Part shown: one piece after another, positions 55,988-64,000 of the stretch
How positions within the stretch are numbered: the stretch's first letter is position 1
Layout of the letters: each line of letters starts with the position of its first letter
NCBI GenBank assembly: GCA_017433905.1
Contig: JAFRGI010000012.1
Coordinates: 1-64,000 of the forward strand
Length of the DNA stretch: 64,000 bases
Direction of reading: 5' to 3'
Source of the DNA: Ruminococcus sp.
GTDB taxonomy: Bacteria > Bacillota > Clostridia > Oscillospirales > Acutalibacteraceae
Translations under genes and position numbers: made by a program
The notes under the pieces: generated by a model
Told to the model about the DNA's origin: nothing
Databases searched by the model: none
What the model saw: the letters and a program-made list of their open reading frames with translations, nothing else

Positions 55988-57076
55988 TCACTGCTTTTTC
56001 TTATATTCCTTCATCATATCCACAAAACGGTCAAACAGGAACGAGGTGTCGAGCGGACCGCCGCAGGCTTCGGGATGGAACTGTACCGAAAAAGCGGGAA
56101 TATCTGTGTAAGACACGCCCTCACAGGTATTATCATTGCCGTTGACATAGCTGACAACCGCATCCGCAGGCAAGCTATCGGAAACAACCGCGTAACCGTG
56201 GTTCTGCGAGGTGATATATACCTTGCCGGAAGCAAGCTCCTTCACGGGTTGGTTGGCGCCGCGGTGACCGTATTTGAGCTTTTCGGTCTGCGCGCCGCGC
56301 GCAAGCGCCAACAGCTGATGACCAAGGCAAATACCGAACATCGGTACGCCGCTGCCGGAAAGCTTTTTCAACTCTTTTATCACATCCGTATTTTGGGCAG
56401 GATCTCCCGGTCCGTTGGAAAGCATAATGCCGTCAGGCTTCATTGCCAGAATCTCCTCCGCAGAGGTGTCGGCAGGCACAACCGTCAGGTTACAGCCGCG
56501 TTTGTTGAGCTGCCTTCCAATGTTATGCTTCGCGCCGAAGTCCATCAGAACCACATCCCACTCAGACTGTTCTGCAGGGAAAAACTCTTTTTCCGAAATG
56601 GTGGTTTTTTCAACCGCCTCTGTAATAACATATTTTTTGAGTGCATCCAGAGTTTCCTCACTCACCTCGGGCGTATACTGAATTTTGCAGTTCATCACGC
56701 CGTACTCACGCACAATCCTGGTGATAGCCCTGGTATCGAGACCACAGATACCCGGAATCCCTCTGTTTTTTAAAAAGGTGTCAAGATCGCCCTCACTGCG
56801 AAAATTGGAGGGTACCTGACACCATTCTCTGACAATATAACCCTTAAGGGCAGTTGCACCTGTCTCAAAATCGGTCGGAATCACACCGTAGTTGCCGATT
56901 AACGGGAATGTTTGAAGAACCACCTGACCGTAATAGCTGGGGTCGGTGAGTGTCTCAAGATAACCTGTCATCGCGGTAGTAAAAACGAGCTCTCCCATCG
57001 TTTCTTTTTCGGCGCCAAATGCCTCGCCCTCAAAAACGATCCCGTTTTCAAGCACTAAATAAGCAGCACGACTCAT
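55988..57076 (-). CDS. carA: Carbamoyl-phosphate synthase small subunit
   Basis: 362 residues from the ATG at 57076 (AAAGGA upstream). N-terminal CarA domain (LVLENGIVFEGEAFG) and a class I glutamine amidotransferase domain with the catalytic Cys in MFGICLGHQLLAL and His/Glu in SVQFHPEACGG. It supplies ammonia from glutamine to CarB. A 92-bp gap separates it from carB-dapF. Two hairpins precede it (57117-57156). Confidence 0.96.
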   Translation of the reverse strand: MSRAAYLVLENGIVFEGEAFGAEKETMGELVFTTAMTGYLETLTDPSYYGQVVLQTFPLIGNYGVIPTDFETGATALKGYIVREWCQVPSNFRSEGDLDTFLKNRGIPGICGLDTRAITRIVREYGVMNCKIQYTPEVSEETLDALKKYVITEAVEKTTISEKEFFPAEQSEWDVVLMDFGAKHNIGRQLNKRGCNLTVVPADTSAEEILAMKPDGIMLSNGPGDPAQNTDVIKELKKLSGSGVPMFGICLGHQLLALARGAQTEKLKYGHRGANQPVKELASGKVYITSQNHGYAVVSDSLPADAVVSYVNGNDNTCEGVSYTDIPAFSVQFHPEACGGPLDTSFLFDRFVDMMKEYKKKQ

Positions 57077-57116
57077 AACAACAATCCTTTCATGTTTGGT
57101 ATACAAAACTTCATAG

Positions 57117-57156
57117 TGTCCGGTCTTTTCCGGACAGAAACAAACCGACAGTTTGT
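57117..57156 (-). promoter_or_regulatory. Tandem hairpins in the carA leader
   Basis: On the minus strand, ACAAAC/GTTTGT with a five-base loop (57156-57140) is followed three bases later by TGTCCGG/CCGGACA with the six-base loop AAAAGA (57136-57117). No T-run follows. The paired layout recalls ANTAR-protein targets, although those have two hexaloops with A1 and G4; here only one loop has six bases and its G is at position 5. Confidence 0.4.
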
Positions 57157-57175
57157 ACGGCGACACGGCGTTTCC

Positions 57176-57745
57176 TTAGTTTTCGTACGTCCGGATCACC
57201 TGCTTCGCGACGTCCGGCTTGGAAACACGCAGATCCATCGCCTGTTTTTCCAGATAGCGATGCGCCTGTTCCTCGCTCATTTTCAGGCAGGTAACGAGCA
57301 AAAGCTTTGCACGGTCAATGATCTTCAATTCCTCAACCATATGCTTAAGCTTCTCATTTTCCTGCTCAACGCGCAGCATCCGTGTGCGGAAGCAGTCGGC
57401 AAATTGCAGATAGTGGTGAAACAAGTGCCTGTTAATCGGCCTGGCTATCACCAACACGCCGCGTTCATTCAGCAAATCGCTGACCTCATCAGCATTTTTC
57501 TGCGGTACAATAATGACCACGCTGGCACGGGTCGTCGCGGCAAAATGCCGCGCCAGCGAGATGCCGTTTTCGTCAGGCAGCGGCGCGTTAATACATATCA
57601 AATCATATACTTCTTCCCCGGCGAGCTCCTTGGCGCTGTAGGCGGCAAAAGAAACAGAAACGTCCGAATACCCCTCTGTGCGCAGCAATTGCAGCAGTGA
57701 AGCGGCACTCTGCTCGGAATGCGAAACCATCAAAGTTTTTTTCAA
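57176..57745 (-). CDS. ANTAR-domain response-regulator-like RNA-binding antiterminator
   Basis: 189 residues. A receiver-like N-half (about 1-115) carries Asn rather than the phosphorylated Asp at the expected position (LICINAPLP), so phosphorylation is doubtful. The ANTAR domain (about 135-189) includes IDRAKLLLVTCLKMSEEQAHR. Such proteins bind hairpin pairs in nascent RNA and prevent termination, often in nitrogen genes. The start is TTG; no better ATG. Directly upstream of carA (100 bp) and same strand. Confidence 0.85.
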   Translation of the reverse strand: MKKTLMVSHSEQSAASLLQLLRTEGYSDVSVSFAAYSAKELAGEEVYDLICINAPLPDENGISLARHFAATTRASVVIIVPQKNADEVSDLLNERGVLVIARPINRHLFHHYLQFADCFRTRMLRVEQENEKLKHMVEELKIIDRAKLLLVTCLKMSEEQAHRYLEKQAMDLRVSKPDVAKQVIRTYEN

Positions 57746-58060
57746 ACGACCACCACCGCGAAATCTTTCTTCAACATCATATTTTAACCGATTTCGCGTT
57801 TTTAATATTTACTTTATAGAATTATAAAAAAGTTTTTCAAAATATAACATAAACCGTGCATGGCGGAAAATAAATCCTACATTTTTTGCCTTGTATACAG
57901 TTGAAAATACGTGAGAAATATGTTATTATAAATAGAACTAAATGTTTTGCACCCTAACAGAACATCGCACCCTTTTGGACAACACGCCAAAATTTTCCGC
58001 AGCGCCGGCGCGTTACGGGTGCAGATAAAATTCTTAAACTGATATTTACTGGAGAAAACT
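57746..58060. other. Divergent intergenic region between ANTAR gene and rmlA
   Basis: 315 bp without a gene, A/T-rich, with the rml promoter at 57901-57929. About 130 bp of leader precede rmlA; it contains no structure I recognise beyond a GC-rich patch at about 57990-58020. Confidence 0.55.
57901..57929 (+). promoter_or_regulatory. Promoter of the rml operon
   Basis: TTGAAA (57901-57906), a 17-bp spacer and TATTAT (57924-57929). Confidence 0.7.
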
Positions 58061-58957
58061 ATGAAAGGTATTATATTGGCAGGAGGCTCGGGAACACGCC
58101 TGTATCCGCTGACGCGCGTCACCTCGAAGCAGCTTCTTCCGGTCTACGACAAACCGATGATCTTTTATCCTCTGTCTGTTTTAATGCAGGCGGGCATACA
58201 GGAAATCCTGATTATCTCTACACCGCAGGATACTCCGCGCTTTGAAGCTCTTTTGGGAAACGGAAAACAATTCGGCGTAAAATTGTCCTATGCCGTACAG
58301 CCTTCACCCGACGGTCTTGCGCAGGCATTCCTTATCGGAGCGGACTTTATCGGAGACGACTGTGTAGCGATGATTCTGGGCGACAATATTTTTGCCGGTC
58401 ATGGTTTGAAGGAACGCCTGATCACCGCTGTAAACAACGCTGTCGAAGGAAAGGGCGCAACGGTATTCGGCTATTATGTCGACGATCCCGAACGCTTCGG
58501 CATAGTGGAATTTGATCAAAACGGCAAAGCGGTCTCCATAGAGGAAAAACCTGAAAAACCCAAAACCAATTACTGCGTAACCGGATTGTATTTTTACGAC
58601 AACCGGGTGGTGAAATACGCCAAAAACCTAACGCCCTCCGCAAGAGGTGAGTTGGAAATCACGGATCTCAACCGTATTTATCTGGAAAAAGGGACGCTCA
58701 ACGTAGAGCTGTTGGGTCAGGGCTTTACATGGCTGGACACGGGTACTCACGAAAGTCTTGTAGACGCAAGCAATTTTGTCAAGACGATCGAAAATCACCA
58801 GCATCGCAAGATCGCCTGTCTGGAGGAAATCGCCTATCTCAACGGCTGGATCTCCCGAGATGACGTCTTTGCGGTTTATCTGGAGCTTCAAAAAAATCAA
58901 TACGGACAATATCTCAAGGACGTGCTCGACGGCAAATACCTCGATGCACTCAGTTAA
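58061..58957 (+). CDS. rmlA: Glucose-1-phosphate thymidylyltransferase RmlA
   Basis: 298 residues. Nucleotidyltransferase motif [11 protein letters not shown] at the N-terminus, DKPMIFYPL and [11 protein letters not shown] are those of the RmlA family. Makes dTDP-glucose, the first step to dTDP-L-rhamnose for wall polysaccharide. GGAG lies seven bases before the ATG. First of four genes. Confidence 0.97.
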   Translation: MKGIILAGGSGTRLYPLTRVTSKQLLPVYDKPMIFYPLSVLMQAGIQEILIISTPQDTPRFEALLGNGKQFGVKLSYAVQPSPDGLAQAFLIGADFIGDDCVAMILGDNIFAGHGLKERLITAVNNAVEGKGATVFGYYVDDPERFGIVEFDQNGKAVSIEEKPEKPKTNYCVTGLYFYDNRVVKYAKNLTPSARGELEITDLNRIYLEKGTLNVELLGQGFTWLDTGTHESLVDASNFVKTIENHQHRKIACLEEIAYLNGWISRDDVFAVYLELQKNQYGQYLKDVLDGKYLDALS

Positions 58958-58967
58958 GGAGTAGAAT

Positions 58968-59996
58968 ATGACGATTATCGTAACAGGCGGAGCGGGATTT
59001 ATCGGCTCGAACTTCATTTTCCATATGATCGAACAACATCCCAAATACCGCATCATCTGTCTGGATTGCCTGACCTATGCCGGCAATCTGTCGACACTCG
59101 CACCCGTGATGGAGCAACCGAATTTTCGTTTCGTAAAAGAAAGCATCACAGACAGAGCAGCGGTTTACAAGCTTTTTGAAGAAGAAAAACCCGACGTCGT
59201 CGTTAATTTCGCTGCGGAAAGTCATGTTGACCGCTCAATCGAAAATCCCGAAATTTTCCTAACAACCAATATTCTCGGGACACAAGTGCTGATGGATGCC
59301 TGCCGCCAATACGGCATTCAGCGGTATCATCAGGTTTCCACTGACGAGGTATACGGCGACCTGCCGCTTGACAGACCCGACCTGTTCTTTACGGAACAAA
59401 CGCCGATCCATACAAGCAGTCCTTATTCTTCGTCGAAAGCGGGAGCAGATCTGCTGGTACTGGCATATCACCGCACCTACGGACTACCTGTCACGATTTC
59501 CAGATGCTCTAACAACTACGGTCCCTACCACTTTCCCGAAAAGCTGATCCCGCTGATGATCGCCAACGCTCTCGCAGACAAACCGCTGCCGGTTTACGGC
59601 AAAGGTGAAAATGTGCGCGACTGGCTGTATGTAGAGGATCACTGCAAGGCTATTGACCTGATTATTCACAAGGGACGCGTCGGAGAAGTATATAATGTCG
59701 GCGGTCACAACGAGATGGCAAACATCGACATCGTCAAACTGATTTGCAAGGAACTGAATAAACCCGAAAGTCTGATCACCTTCGTCACCGACCGCAAGGG
59801 TCATGATCTGCGCTATGCCATTGATCCGACAAAAATCCACAAGGAACTCGGTTGGCTGCCCGAAACCAAATTCGAGGACGGCATCAAAAAAACCATTCAG
59901 TGGTATCTGAACAACAAAGAATGGTGGAAGGAAATCGTCAGCGGTGAATATCAAAATTATTATGAGAAAATGTACGGAAACAGAGGTACGGCATGA
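58968..59996 (+). CDS. rmlB: dTDP-glucose 4,6-dehydratase RmlB
   Basis: 342 residues. NAD motif TGGAGFIGSNF, catalytic STDEVYGDL and YSSSKAGAD (Tyr/Lys), all intact. Converts dTDP-glucose to the 4-keto-6-deoxy sugar. Ten bases downstream of rmlA, and overlaps rmlD by four bases. Confidence 0.97.
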   Translation: MTIIVTGGAGFIGSNFIFHMIEQHPKYRIICLDCLTYAGNLSTLAPVMEQPNFRFVKESITDRAAVYKLFEEEKPDVVVNFAAESHVDRSIENPEIFLTTNILGTQVLMDACRQYGIQRYHQVSTDEVYGDLPLDRPDLFFTEQTPIHTSSPYSSSKAGADLLVLAYHRTYGLPVTISRCSNNYGPYHFPEKLIPLMIANALADKPLPVYGKGENVRDWLYVEDHCKAIDLIIHKGRVGEVYNVGGHNEMANIDIVKLICKELNKPESLITFVTDRKGHDLRYAIDPTKIHKELGWLPETKFEDGIKKTIQWYLNNKEWWKEIVSGEYQNYYEKMYGNRGTA

Positions 59997-60880
59997 TGAA
60001 TGTCTTTGTAACAGGCGTCGGCGGTCAACTTGGCTGTGACGTCATGAATGAACTGAAAAAACGAGGATATATTGTCATCGGCTCCGATATAATCGAAAAA
60101 AACGACGATCACTATATACAGCTGGATATCACCGATCAGGCTGCTGTTGAAGCAGCGCTGCATGCACTCCGTCCCGACGCGGTAATTCACTGCGCGGCAT
60201 GGACGGCGGTAGACGCGGCAGAAGATGCAGAAAATCGAGATAAGGTCTATGCTGTCAATGTCGATGGCACCAAACATCTCGCCGAAGCGTGTCGACAGCT
60301 CGGCTGCAAAATGCTGTACGTCAGCACAGACTACGTTTTTAACGGACAAGGCACGGAACCGTGGCAGGCGGATTGTGAAGATTACGCGCCGCTCAACGTC
60401 TACGGACAGAGCAAGCTGGAGGGCGAATTAGCGGTTGCCGCCGCACTGGAACGGTTCTTTATCGTTCGTACCGCATGGGTGTTCGGGCACAACGGCAGCA
60501 ATTTTATCAAAACACTGATTAATGCCGGGAAAAAATATGATACCGTTCGCGTCGTGGACGACCAAATCGGCACGCCGACCTATACCTTTGATCTGGCGCG
60601 TCTGCTCGTCGATATGATCGAAACTGAAAAGTACGGACGTTATCACGCCACCAATGAGGGGCGCTATATCAGTTGGTATGACTTTTGTGTGGAATTTTAT
60701 CGGCAATACGGTCTGTCAACCAAGGTAATCCCGGTTTCAACCGCTGAATACGGTCTGAGCAAAGCGGTCCGACCGTTTAACAGCCGATTAGACAGAAGCA
60801 AGCTGGTTGAATCAGGATTCGCACCACTCCCGACGTGGCAGGACGCTGTGAAAAGATATTTGGAGGAAGCAAAGCTATAA
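59993..60880 (+). CDS. rmlD: dTDP-4-dehydrorhamnose reductase RmlD
   Basis: 295 residues. NAD(P)-binding GVGGQLGCDV, CAAWTAVDAAE, STDYVFNG and YGQSKLEGE (active Tyr/Lys). Last enzyme of dTDP-L-rhamnose synthesis. Overlaps both neighbours (ATGA and TAATG). Confidence 0.96.
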   Translation: MMNVFVTGVGGQLGCDVMNELKKRGYIVIGSDIIEKNDDHYIQLDITDQAAVEAALHALRPDAVIHCAAWTAVDAAEDAENRDKVYAVNVDGTKHLAEACRQLGCKMLYVSTDYVFNGQGTEPWQADCEDYAPLNVYGQSKLEGELAVAAALERFFIVRTAWVFGHNGSNFIKTLINAGKKYDTVRVVDDQIGTPTYTFDLARLLVDMIETEKYGRYHATNEGRYISWYDFCVEFYRQYGLSTKVIPVSTAEYGLSKAVRPFNSRLDRSKLVESGFAPLPTWQDAVKRYLEEAKL

Positions 60881-61482
60881 TGGGACAGATCAAAGTAACA
60901 AGGGCTCCGATCGACGGTCTGTATATTATTGAACCGACGGTTCACGGCGACAGCCGCGGCTATTTTATGGAGACGTATAATCAAAATGACATGCGCGCGG
61001 CAGGCCTGGACATGGTATTTGTCCAGGACAACCAAAGCATGAGCACAAAAGGCGTTTTGAGAGGACTCCACTTTCAAAAGCAATTTCCGCAGGGAAAGCT
61101 TGTCCGTGTCATCAGAGGCAGCGTATTTGATGTTGCCGTCGATCTCAGAAAAAACAGCACTACATACGGAAAATGGTTCGGCGTAGAACTGACGGCAGAA
61201 AATAAAAAACAGTTTTATATTTCCGAAGGCTTTGCTCACGGTTTTCTGGTTCTTAGCAACAAAGCTGAATTCTGCTACAAGTGTACGGACTTTTATCATC
61301 CCGGCGACGAGGGAGGACTCGCGTGGAATGATCCGGAAATCGGCATTGAATGGCCGCAGCTCACCGGCACTTATTGCGGCAACTGCCGGGCTGACGGCTA
61401 CGCCCTGCAGGACGGTACGCCGTTGAATTTATCCAAAAAGGATCAACAATGGGCTTGTCTGCGCGATACCTTTCGCTTTTAG
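60880..61482 (+). CDS. rmlC: dTDP-4-dehydrorhamnose 3,5-epimerase RmlC
   Basis: 200 residues from the ATG at 60880, which overlaps the rmlD stop; a start at 60835 would run into rmlD. Cupin fold with HGDSRGYFMETY, QDNQSMS, the catalytic His in LRGLHFQ and the Tyr in FYISEGFAHGFLVL. It acts before RmlD, so the gene order A-B-D-C is not the order of the pathway. Followed by a strong terminator. Confidence 0.96.
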   Translation: MGQIKVTRAPIDGLYIIEPTVHGDSRGYFMETYNQNDMRAAGLDMVFVQDNQSMSTKGVLRGLHFQKQFPQGKLVRVIRGSVFDVAVDLRKNSTTYGKWFGVELTAENKKQFYISEGFAHGFLVLSNKAEFCYKCTDFYHPGDEGGLAWNDPEIGIEWPQLTGTYCGNCRADGYALQDGTPLNLSKKDQQWACLRDTFRF

Positions 61483-61492
61483 TTCTGATAAT

Positions 61493-61527
61493 AAACGCAC
61501 CCTGCGCTTAAGGCGCAGGGTGCGTTT
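61493..61527. terminator. Bidirectional terminator between rmlC and the ImmA-like gene
   Basis: Perfect 15-bp stem (AAACGCACCCTGCGC and GCGCAGGGTGCGTTT) with flanking A/T on both sides. Confidence 0.92.
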
Positions 61528-61530
61528 TGA

Positions 61531-61752
61531 TTAAGCGCCCGCATTTGCTTCCAGTTCATTGTAAACGACGGGCTCGTTGTCATAAAAGTGTTCTCTCAAA
61601 ATGTGCGTCATTTCATGCTTTACGGTTTTTTGCTGCGTTGCAGCGCTCAATCGGGTATTGATATAAACATTATAATCACTTTCCTCATCCACAACCGTAA
61701 CGCCTTTTATTTTGACAGGGAGAGACAATCCTCTGATAAAAATACGATTCAT
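61531..61752 (-). CDS. Short ImmA/IrrE-like metallopeptidase
   Basis: 73 residues with the zinc motif HEMTH (about residue 46). In the family, ImmA cleaves a partner XRE-type repressor and induces the mobile element. Much shorter than usual ImmA (about 120-150), so it may be a minimal form or lack activity. The ATG follows the stop of the repressor gene directly (TAAATG), implying coupled translation. Confidence 0.65.
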   Translation of the reverse strand: MNRIFIRGLSLPVKIKGVTVVDEESDYNVYINTRLSAATQQKTVKHEMTHILREHFYDNEPVVYNELEANAGA

Positions 61753-62139
61753 TTAGTAGTCCTTTTTCAGCGCTTCAATGATTTTGACCGCCTGCATGAC
61801 ATCATCCTTCGACGCACCTTTTGCCAGACTGAACAGCATACGCATTTCCTTGCGGTTTTTCAGTTCTTCCAAATACTCCTGTAAGTCCGCTTCTTCCGTA
61901 AAATTCTGCACAACGTGTTTCTCCGTCAAATCTGCTTTTGATACGCCAAAATAATCGGCAATCCGCTGCATTTTATCCACGCGCGGATACTTTTTTCCGT
62001 TTACCCAATCAGACACCGTAGAGGCTGTCAAGCCCAAATCGCGTACCAGACTGTTTTGAGTTTTCCCTTCTCTCGCCAAATAATAACGAAGATTTTCCGC
62101 AAAAATTTGTTTGTTTTTATCCGCTTCAAACGTCGCCAT
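61753..62139 (-). CDS. XRE-family helix-turn-helix repressor
   Basis: 128 residues. HTH domain at about 14-70 (LRYYLAREGKTQNSLVRDLG, then TASTVSDWVNGKKYPRVDKM), followed by a helical C-terminal part of about 55 residues. This is the CI-like half of a repressor/ImmA pair. It is divergent from the leader at 62225, which carries palindromes suited to such a repressor. A GAGAGG site precedes the ATG. Confidence 0.88.
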   Translation of the reverse strand: MATFEADKNKQIFAENLRYYLAREGKTQNSLVRDLGLTASTVSDWVNGKKYPRVDKMQRIADYFGVSKADLTEKHVVQNFTEEADLQEYLEELKNRKEMRMLFSLAKGASKDDVMQAVKIIEALKKDY

Positions 62140-62167
62140 TTTATCACTAACCTCTCTTATAAACTAT

Positions 62168-62196
62168 ATCATACACGAAAAACGCCGTAAAATCAA
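62168..62196 (-). promoter_or_regulatory. Promoter of the XRE/ImmA genes
   Basis: Minus strand: TTGATT (62196-62191), a 17-bp spacer and TATGAT (62173-62168), about 28 bases before the ATG. Confidence 0.7.
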
Positions 62197-62224
62197 TAAC
62201 CTTTAACAAAATTTCGTTTTCGGA

Positions 62225-62253
62225 TTGACATTACGCTTAAAGCGTGATATAAT
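62225..62253 (+). promoter_or_regulatory. Consensus promoter with palindromic operator in the spacer
   Basis: TTGACA (62225-62230), a 17-bp spacer and TATAAT (62248-62253). The spacer holds the palindrome ACGCTTAAAGCGT (62233-62245). A repressor there would block RNA polymerase; the XRE protein encoded divergently is the obvious candidate. Confidence 0.85.
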
Positions 62254-62281
62254 GATAATAAAGGTTGGACAGGCACACTAT

Positions 62282-62308
62282 AACGCACCTAGTTGCGTTT
62301 CTTTTTTT
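62282..62308 (+). terminator. Leader terminator (possible attenuator)
   Basis: AACGCA and TGCGTT form a 6-bp stem with a six-base loop, followed by TCTTTTTTT, about 25-50 bases after the predicted transcription start. Transcripts may end here unless antiterminated. Confidence 0.55.
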
Positions 62309-62343
62309 GGCAAGCTATTACGCTTTTAGCGTAATAGCTTGCC
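62309..62343. repeat. Perfect 16-bp inverted repeat containing a second operator-like core
   Basis: GGCAAGCTATTACGCT and AGCGTAATAGCTTGCC around TTT. The inner part (TTACGCTTTTAGCGTAA) matches the palindrome in the promoter spacer. On RNA it forms a long hairpin just after the leader terminator. Confidence 0.85.
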
Positions 62344-62417
62344 ATGCGACCAATCAGGAGGGATGTACTTTTACACGAAAACACATTCAAAAACATCCTA
62401 AAAAGGAGGATTGAAAA

Positions 62418-62894
62418 TTGACAAACCATTATTTATCCGCAAACAACATTTTCTTGTACAGCGGGTCAACCTTTGACGGCTGTCTTTCTCTTAAAGATAT
62501 TCACGACCACACTTATTTCCTTTCCGAAGGCGAACAAGTATTCTTTTTCATTGAAAAAAAAGAACATGCCTACGGCAACACTCCCGGAGACAGTTCCATT
62601 AAACTGACGCTGACAAAAGATGATATGATTAACGGAAAATATCCTTTTATGCTCAGCCACAAGGTAACCGAAACCATGATCGGCGATTATTTCTATTATG
62701 CCTTCATTCGGTTTGCTAACGGCGATTATTATCAAATTGTACCGCACACGCTTCTTTTTGCGTCAAAGCCATGTGCCGGTATTGATTATTGGGAAAACAA
62801 AAACACCATTTATGCAAAAATACCAAGAGTGATGAGAGCTTGCGACGGCTGCGATCATCAAACTTGCCATACTGAAGGAGGAATTGAACTATGA
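62418..62894 (+). CDS. Small protein of a phage-like locus, function unknown
   Basis: 158 residues from a TTG start with AAGGAGG eight bases upstream. Beta-rich, no signal peptide or membrane segment; the start SANNIFLYSGSTFDGCLSL and the tail with CDGCDHQTCH (possible metal site at about 145-154) are noted. Proteins of similar size precede tail-fibre genes in prophages, but I do not recognise a family. It overlaps the next gene by four bases (ATGA). Confidence 0.6.
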   Translation: MTNHYLSANNIFLYSGSTFDGCLSLKDIHDHTYFLSEGEQVFFFIEKKEHAYGNTPGDSSIKLTLTKDDMINGKYPFMLSHKVTETMIGDYFYYAFIRFANGDYYQIVPHTLLFASKPCAGIDYWENKNTIYAKIPRVMRACDGCDHQTCHTEGGIEL

Positions 62895-64000
62895 ATTGTA
62901 ACCATTGCCAAAACTACTACGTTGACGAAACCGGTCAGACTTACCCGGATATCCCGCTGAACACAACGGCGGAGGAAGCTTATGTCAGAACGAACCTTAA
63001 ACTGAAAAATGAAGTTCAGCGTATGGAGAGTATGATACATGAAACGGACAATACCATCGAAACAGAGATTGCACGGGTAGATAACACTGTTCAGGAAATT
63101 GTGGAAGTAACCGAACAAGAGCTGCAAGCCTCATCAGAAATCCTTAACCACCGCATTGATACGATCATTGCCCATAACAACGATACCGAAGGCAACACGG
63201 AACTCATTGACATCCGAACCGGCACAGACGGAACGGTTTATACAAGCGCCGGCAGTGCCGTCAGGACACAGTTGACCAAAAATTCTGACGCTATTGATAC
63301 AACAAATCAATTTATTGAAAGCTTTTATCACATTGAAGAATATACCGGAACGAATCTATTTGATCCGTCGGCAGCATCCAGAGATAAAACGCTCAATTAT
63401 AGTGGTGTGCTGACAGATGCCCCCGGTTATACGCTTTCTGACTATATTGCAGTAGATCAGGCAGAGACGCTGTTTTTTTCTCATAACAGTCAGTCCAGCA
63501 CACCAACGTATATTTTTACCTTTAACAGCCGAAAAGAGTTTGTTCAACGAATCACCGGCAGCAGCAATGAATACACTGTCGGCTCCAATATCGCGTACAT
63601 CCGATTCAACACCACAAATGAAAGAGTTTCCAAATATATGGTTGCCGATACCGATAATATCCCGTATGAGCCATACATCTACACGCGAACGACGGATTTA
63701 GAAGCAGACAACCTGACCGATATGGAACAAAGAATATCGAACCTCGAAACAAACGAAAGCACTGTGTCCAAGCTGTTCGGAAAAAAACTATGTGTCTGCG
63801 GCGACAGTCTGACTTTCGGAGCATATGCTGATGAGGATGAAAACCATATCCGCAAAACTTACGCCTATTACACCGCCAAAAGGAATCACATGGAGCTAAC
63901 TGTCAATGCCGTTTCGGGATCTACGCTGACAAGCTTTAAGGAAGGTGAAACCGGAGGCGGCGCGGCATTTACCTACGGCGGAAACTACGCGAGATACAAA
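62891..64000 (+). CDS. Fibre-like protein with SGNH/GDSL hydrolase domain (3' end outside window)
   Basis: Open for 370 codons to the window edge. N-terminus with CNHCQNYY; a predicted coiled coil at about 33-85; a beta-rich part (about 110-280); a second short coiled coil; then the start of an SGNH hydrolase domain at about 298, with the nucleophile in CGDSLTFGA (Ser306). The combination of trimeric-fibre-like stalk and SGNH esterase is typical of phage tail spikes or surface fibres that deacetylate glycans. No signal peptide, which favours a phage-type particle over secretion. The remaining SGNH blocks lie beyond the window. Confidence 0.75.
   Translation, partial: MNCNHCQNYYVDETGQTYPDIPLNTTAEEAYVRTNLKLKNEVQRMESMIHETDNTIETEIARVDNTVQEIVEVTEQELQASSEILNHRIDTIIAHNNDTEGNTELIDIRTGTDGTVYTSAGSAVRTQLTKNSDAIDTTNQFIESFYHIEEYTGTNLFDPSAASRDKTLNYSGVLTDAPGYTLSDYIAVDQAETLFFSHNSQSSTPTYIFTFNSRKEFVQRITGSSNEYTVGSNIAYIRFNTTNERVSKYMVADTDNIPYEPYIYTRTTDLEADNLTDMEQRISNLETNESTVSKLFGKKLCVCGDSLTFGAYADEDENHIRKTYAYYTAKRNHMELTVNAVSGSTLTSFKEGETGGGAAFTYGGNYARYK

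Noticed and set aside
62309..62343. Simple rho-independent terminator
   Set aside because: Although the stem is perfect, no T-run follows on the plus strand, and its core repeats the promoter palindrome, so an operator or RNA element fits better.

Overview
The window looks like chromosome from a spore-forming, starch-degrading Ruminococcus of the R. bromii type (Firmicutes, Clostridia). The evidence is the combination of type I dockerins and many cohesin-like modules, CBM26-like and X25-like starch-binding modules and GH13 amylases (the R. bromii 'amylosome' plan) with sporulation genes (spoIIP, gpr, gerW/ytfJ), Gram-positive signal peptides and strong AGGAGG ribosome binding sites. The species is an inference; no 16S or database comparison was possible. 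Most genes lie on the minus strand.

Layout. 1-4.1 kb: the 5' part of a very large secreted alpha-amylase/scaffoldin (GH13, CBM26, dockerin, two cohesins, start of a second CBM). 4.3-8.6 kb: potABCD polyamine ABC transporter under a near-consensus promoter. 8.7-9.7 kb: lipoprotein esterase. 9.9-13.0 kb: a biotin-dependent trio resembling transcarboxylase 5S/1.3S/12S subunits. 13.1-18.5 kb: rluB, dacF, a DUF2953-GerW fusion, scpB, scpA and an M50 protease, then rpmB on the plus strand. 19-27.6 kb: an island of five secreted or anchored surface proteins, four of them cohesin-type, ending in a 1176-residue anchored scaffoldin with two X25-like and three cohesin-like modules joined by 15-bp minisatellite linkers. 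27.8-36.2 kb: galE, ppiB, small membrane proteins, and the tightly overlapped alr-polA-lmwPTP-rimI-tsaD operon. 36.4 kb: putP. 38.1-42.1 kb: a GH13 amylase and a non-catalytic starch-binding dockerin protein. 42.3-48.7 kb: rarA, glyA, dus, a Pro/Thr-rich membrane protein, spoIIP and gpr. 48.8 kb: a papain-like protease with dockerin. 50.5-57.7 kb: dapL, a carB-dapF in-frame fusion, carA and an ANTAR regulator. 58.1-61.5 kb: rmlABDC (dTDP-rhamnose). 61.5-64 kb: an XRE repressor/ImmA-like pair divergent from an operator-bearing promoter, an attenuated leader, a small protein and the start of a phage-fibre-like SGNH protein.

How it fits together. The dockerin proteins (amylase/scaffoldin, CBM26 protein, protease) are potential ligands for the cohesin modules of the anchored proteins at 19-27.6 kb, so the window holds both the cell-surface receptors and several cargo subunits of one extracellular starch-degrading assembly. 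No tRNA, rRNA or CRISPR array was recognised. The most unusual features are two gene fusions that have lost only the upstream stop codon (CarB-DapF and DUF2953-GerW), the compact cohesin-like paralogues, the dockerin protease, a MITE-like dispersed repeat and the repressor-controlled SGNH fibre locus at the right edge.
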